Shown piece by piece: positions 60,583-64,000 of a stretch of DNA of 64,000 nucleotides; within the stretch, counting starts at the first letter, position 1, and every line of letters begins with the position of its first letter. The stretch comes from Pseudomonadota bacterium (GTDB lineage Bacteria; Pseudomonadota; Alphaproteobacteria; Rhizobiales; Xanthobacteraceae): assembly GCA_023404675.1 (NCBI GenBank), contig JAEYAW010000036.1, positions 115,180-179,179 of the forward strand. Direction: 5' to 3'. The position numbers and the translations under genes are program-made. The notes under the pieces were generated by a model. That model worked only from the letters and a program-made list of their open reading frames with translations, did not search any database and had not been told where the DNA came from.

Positions 60583-62706
60583 TCAGCGCGCGCCGGTCTG
60601 GCCGTGCGAAGGAGCTTGGCCGGGGGCGCCATCAGCAACCACCCGCGAGGCGCCGCGATTTTTCATCATGGCGTCGACGCGGTCGCGCTCGTGCTCGAAG
60701 TTGGCGAGCATCTGCCCGTCGAGCGAGCGGCCGCGCGGCAGCCTGATGCGCATGGGGTCCACGAAACGCCCGTTCACCAGAATCTCGTAGTGAACATGTG
60801 CGCCGGTCGACATGCCCGTGGAGCCCACGAATCCGATCAATTGTCCCTGACGCACCCGTTTGCCCGGCTCCATGCCCTTCGCGTAGGCGCTCATGTGACC
60901 GTAGGCGGTCTCGTAGCCATTGGGGTGCTGGACACGAATGTATTTTCCGTAGCCGCCTTCCCATCCGACCTTCTCGACCACGCCGTTCCCGGAGGCGAAG
61001 ATCGGGGTGCCATAGGGCGCGGACCAGTCCACGCCCGTGTGCATCTTGACGTAGCCAAGGATCGGATGGCGCCGGCCTCCGAAGCCGGAACGCATGATGG
61101 CGTTGTTGACGGGCTTGCGGACGAGGAATTTCTTCGCGCTCTTGCCGGTCTCGTCATAGAAATCGACGACGCCGTCGTCCTGTGTCTGAAAACGATAATA
61201 CCGCTTGGTTTCTCCACCGACCGTGAGCGAGGCGTACAGAACCTCGTTCTTGTCGACCGCGGGCGTCGTCTCGTCGTCTCCGGCGTAGAAGACGTCGAAC
61301 GCATCGCCGGCCTGAACCCTGCGCTGGAAATCGACGTCGTAGGAATAGATGCGAATCATGTCCTCGATGACGGTGGGCGGCACCTTGTTGCGAAGCGCCG
61401 TCTCATAGATGCTCTGGTAGAGACGCACGCCGGTGCCGTCGTCCTCTTCGTCATCGTCGTCGCTGCGCGTTGCCGACTCGGCCACCGAATTCAGGCTCTG
61501 CACATCGACCGCAACGTAGCGCCCGAGATCGGAGAGAGCGGAGACGGCCTCGACGGTCGTATCGTTGGCGACGATCACGCGAACCGGCTGCACGCGCTGG
61601 CCCGGCCCGAGGGCCGCCATCATGACGCGAACCTTCTGGCCTTCCTTCAGGCCGCCGTCGCGTCCCTTGGCGCCGAGCGCGGCCGCCACCGCCTTGGCAT
61701 CATCGGGCGTCGCCCCGAAATCACGCAGGATCGACTGGATCGTATCTCCCTTGCGCACGACGTGGGTGCGCTCGTTGCCGGAATTGCCGCCGGTGATCTG
61801 GTCCTTGGTCTTCGGCAGCAGGGTGACGTTCTCCGGCACCACCCGAGCCTCGAAGCCGGCATAGGGATCGGCCACGCTTTCGGCCGCATAGGCCATTTTC
61901 ATGTCGGACTGGCCGGTCGCCGACGCATATTGGACGCTGCCGGTGTTGCTGCGCCAGTTGGAGGCGTCGCGCACCCGCATCAGGACTTCTTCGGCCGGAA
62001 TCGTCGCCGTGATCTTCGCCCTGGGCAGGACAGTGCCCAAATCCCGCATCACGAAGGAGACTTCCGCGTCGGGCTCGGCCGCTTCGGTCTTCGGGTCGTC
62101 CGCCGGCGAAGACGGCGCGCCTACGTCCGACAAAAGCCGTTGAGCGTTAAAGGGAGGGATCTTGGCGCTGAGATCGCTCGTCGAAAGCGCCAGATTGCCG
62201 GAAATACGGGTATAGGGGCGAGCTCGCATGATCTCGCGCGCGCCAACGCGGCTGAATTCGGAGAACCGGAAGGTCTGGCGGGCGCCGTTCGTCTCCCCCG
62301 GGGGCGGAAGACGGTCGCTTTTCCGGACGGTCGCGATGCGCTCCGTGCCGAGACCGCCCCTCAGGGCGCCTTCGACGCGCTCGGGAACCGCCGCGAATGT
62401 CGTTTCACCATCGAGCGAGGCGAAAACCGCGCCGCCGATCAGGGCGGCCCCGCACAGGCCTGTCAAAATCGTGCCGCTGAACCACTGCACCGATACGCGG
62501 CGCCGGTCGATCACGGCCGCTTCCGAGCCATCGACCGAGAGAGGCGGCTCGTGGCCGAGATCGATAATCCCGGCTTCGCGCTTTCCGCCACCGCGTGACG
62601 TTCGTTGATTCAAACCGGAATCCCCCGACTGTCCATCTGCACCGCAGGCCCGAACGCGCCCCCGCGTCCGAGCCTTTAACCGCCGCAAGACGCTTTCGCT
62701 GATCAT
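60583..62706 (-). CDS. M23 peptidoglycan endopeptidase with LysM-like domain
   Basis: The 707-residue cell-wall enzyme has a basic cytoplasmic N terminus and one membrane helix (LTGLCGAALIGGAVFASLDG, ~80-99). A periplasmic region follows with a LysM-like repeat (HVVRKGDTIQSILRDFG, ~320), and a C-terminal LytM/M23 domain (~555-680) with zinc ligands in MHTGVDWS (His and Asp) and GAHVHYEI (HxH). All zinc ligands are present, so it is probably active. It cuts peptide cross-links during growth or division. ATG 62706 is the only plausible start. Confidence 0.92.
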   Translation of the reverse strand: MISESVLRRLKARTRGRVRACGADGQSGDSGLNQRTSRGGGKREAGIIDLGHEPPLSVDGSEAAVIDRRRVSVQWFSGTILTGLCGAALIGGAVFASLDGETTFAAVPERVEGALRGGLGTERIATVRKSDRLPPPGETNGARQTFRFSEFSRVGAREIMRARPYTRISGNLALSTSDLSAKIPPFNAQRLLSDVGAPSSPADDPKTEAAEPDAEVSFVMRDLGTVLPRAKITATIPAEEVLMRVRDASNWRSNTGSVQYASATGQSDMKMAYAAESVADPYAGFEARVVPENVTLLPKTKDQITGGNSGNERTHVVRKGDTIQSILRDFGATPDDAKAVAAALGAKGRDGGLKEGQKVRVMMAALGPGQRVQPVRVIVANDTTVEAVSALSDLGRYVAVDVQSLNSVAESATRSDDDDEEDDGTGVRLYQSIYETALRNKVPPTVIEDMIRIYSYDVDFQRRVQAGDAFDVFYAGDDETTPAVDKNEVLYASLTVGGETKRYYRFQTQDDGVVDFYDETGKSAKKFLVRKPVNNAIMRSGFGGRRHPILGYVKMHTGVDWSAPYGTPIFASGNGVVEKVGWEGGYGKYIRVQHPNGYETAYGHMSAYAKGMEPGKRVRQGQLIGFVGSTGMSTGAHVHYEILVNGRFVDPMRIRLPRGRSLDGQMLANFEHERDRVDAMMKNRGASRVVADGAPGQAPSHGQTGAR

Positions 62707-63167
62707 TGCGTCAGTTTTGTAGCCAAACCTTCCCGATGTTGTCGGGCATTTCTGGCCGAAATAATGCCGACTTTCACACCAAATCGCCTGTCGGCGTCAA
62801 ATTGACCGGGTTTCGGCGCGAAATCGAGCGGCGATCTTCCGACAGGCGCCCCTTTATCGGTCGTCTTTTTCTCGTCTGCCAGGGCGGTCGCCCGGTCGGA
62901 AAGCGAGTTCGAGTTCGGAAACGATGGTCCGCCGCCGCTGTGGATAACTCTCGTTCTACAGCGGTATCGTCGATCGGGGCGCAATCGCGCCGTCCTGTCA
63001 CGACCCTTGAAACCGTAACAATTCCAACTATATCGCAATTCAGCGAGGGGCTTGGCGCAGCACTCAGCAGGAATGTGGTTCCGGTGCGGCGCGAGGGCCC
63101 GCAGGCCGGTTCATCCGGGGCGCGGCAATTTTTTTCGACCCCATGACGATTTTGTTGCAGTCGGGCG
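62707..63167. other. Gene-free stretch before the rRNA operon
   Basis: No supported coding frame is present on either strand. It presumably contains the M23 gene promoter on the left and upstream activating sequence for the rRNA promoter on the right. I see no clear further site. Confidence 0.5.
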
Positions 63168-63196
63168 TTGACAGCGCTTCAGGGGTGGGACTATAA
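63168..63196 (+). promoter_or_regulatory. Ribosomal RNA operon promoter
   Basis: TTGACA (63168-63173) and CTATAA (63191-63196), separated by 17 bases, match strong alphaproteobacterial housekeeping promoters. It is about 480 bases upstream of the 16S gene. Confidence 0.75.
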
Positions 63197-63677
63197 ACCG
63201 GCCATCGACGACGCGCTGACGCCGCCGCGGCCAACCGGCCCCGGCCGAAAGCGCGTCTCGGTAGCTCTCTCATCTCAGGTGAGTGCAAAAACAGCCGATA
63301 GTTGTCGGTTGTCACTCGTCGTCGGATGAGGGTTTCATAACCCTTATAGGGTGTGGGGCATGTGTCGACCTTGGTCGATTGGCTCCTTCGAAGCTTCGGC
63401 TTCGCGCTGTTTGACAAGTGAAGATGAAGAAAGAGAAACGTGGACGGCGGAGTCCTTGCGGGCCGCGCCTCTGAGAGCTTCAGGCTCAAGGAGATGCGGC
63501 TGGACGAAAGACTTCGGCGGCACACGTTTCAAGGTACACCACGGTCTCTTGAATAGAGAGATCGGGCCGGTCGCGATGCGATATCGTGGCTGGTTGATGT
63601 CGATCGAGCCTTCGGGTTTGGTTGATGCTGGTGGGACCTCGTCAAACGTTGTGATCAGCCGTTTCAAAGTTTCAAGT
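63197..63677 (+). other. rRNA operon leader
   Basis: This is the transcribed leader between the promoter and 16S. It includes TGTTTGACAAGTGAAGATG at 63408-63426, a likely antitermination (boxA-like) neighbourhood, and sequences that would pair with the 16S trailer for RNase III processing. No protein gene is credible here. Confidence 0.5.
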
Positions 63678-64000
63678 CCAACTTGAGAGTTTGATCCTGG
63701 CTCAGAGCGAACGCTGGCGGCAGGCTTAACACATGCAAGTCGAACGGGCGTAGCAATACGTCAGTGGCAGACGGGTGAGTAACGCGTGGGAACGTACCTT
63801 TTGGTTCGGAACAACACAGGGAAACTTGTGCTAATACCGGATAAGCCCTTACGGGGAAAGATTTATCGCCGAAAGATCGGCCCGCGTCTGATTAGCTAGT
63901 TGGTGAGGTAATGGCTCACCAAGGCGACGATCAGTAGCTGGTCTGAGAGGATGATCAGCCACATTGGGACTGAGACACGGCCCAAACTCCTACGGGAGGC
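63678..64000 (+). rRNA. rrs: 16S ribosomal RNA, 5' part (runs off the window)
   Basis: Begins TCCAACTTGAGAGTTTGATC and continues through GCGAACGCTGGCGGCAGGC and the ACTCCTACGGGAGGC site at the window edge. The first ~320 bases have the short V1 loop typical of Alphaproteobacteria (GGGCGTAGCAATACGTCAGT) and look like Bradyrhizobiaceae. Confidence 0.98.

Noticed and set aside
60604..62598. 664-codon open frame antisense to the M23 peptidase
   Set aside because: No family features; the peptidase has a complete set of zinc ligands.

Overview
The window comes from a GC-rich alphaproteobacterium of the Bradyrhizobiaceae/Nitrobacteraceae group (Afipia, Rhodopseudomonas, Bradyrhizobium type). Four things support this: the 5' end of the 16S rRNA gene at the right edge, a ROSE-type heat-shock leader under an RpoH-type promoter, an alpha-proteobacterial MmgR/suhB-type small RNA, and housekeeping gene order typical of Rhizobiales (def-fmt-truA; ffs-dnaX-ybaB-recR; cpdR beside an N-formylglutamate amidohydrolase). 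No genus is proved.

Positions 1 to about 29.9 kb are accessory and catabolic. A dimethylformamidase-like large subunit and a LuxR regulator come first, followed by about 1 kb without a credible gene. A solute-binding protein and an ACMSD-type amidohydrolase lie on the minus strand. A long plus-strand run (7.9-16.7 kb) then encodes a full Rieske dioxygenase system (flavoprotein reductase, alpha, beta, ferredoxin), a dehydrogenase, a TetR regulator, two extradiol-dioxygenase-like VOC proteins, an atypical SDR and a flavin monooxygenase. Next come a TRAP transporter (DctQ-M-P), a Crp/Fnr regulator, a quinone reductase, a second atypical SDR, a fused 2-oxoacid:ferredoxin oxidoreductase, a 2-keto-4-pentenoate hydratase-like protein and two 2-hydroxyacid-oxidising enzymes of opposite expected stereochemistry. 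Together these look like uptake, ring hydroxylation, ring cleavage and oxidation of a 2-hydroxy/2-oxo acid. The substrate cannot be read from the sequence.

The left (4.3 kb) and right (29.7 kb) ends of this catabolic block each carry a copy of a roughly 150-bp imperfect direct repeat that is not explained by coding. The right copy abuts a tRNA-Val gene, after which the gene content becomes core. A 16-bp palindrome (TGTCA-N6-TGACA) occurs both beside the Crp/Fnr gene and upstream of the 2-oxoacid oxidoreductase, and probably marks that regulator's targets.

From 30 kb to the end the content is core: cpdR, N-formylglutamate amidohydrolase, the small RNA, an inositol-phosphatase-family enzyme, small transporters and acetyltransferases, a small heat-shock protein, a trypsin-like protease, gltBD, a MotA/TolQ-like plus OmpA-like pair, an AmpG-like permease, def-fmt-truA, engB, recR-ybaB-dnaX, SRP RNA, a HIT protein, nudC, a PfkB kinase, an Lrp regulator with a clear symmetrical operator, a YeiH-type membrane protein, an M23 peptidase and the start of an rRNA operon. 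Two very short membrane-protein genes (28 and 39 codons, both minus strand) were found by eye.
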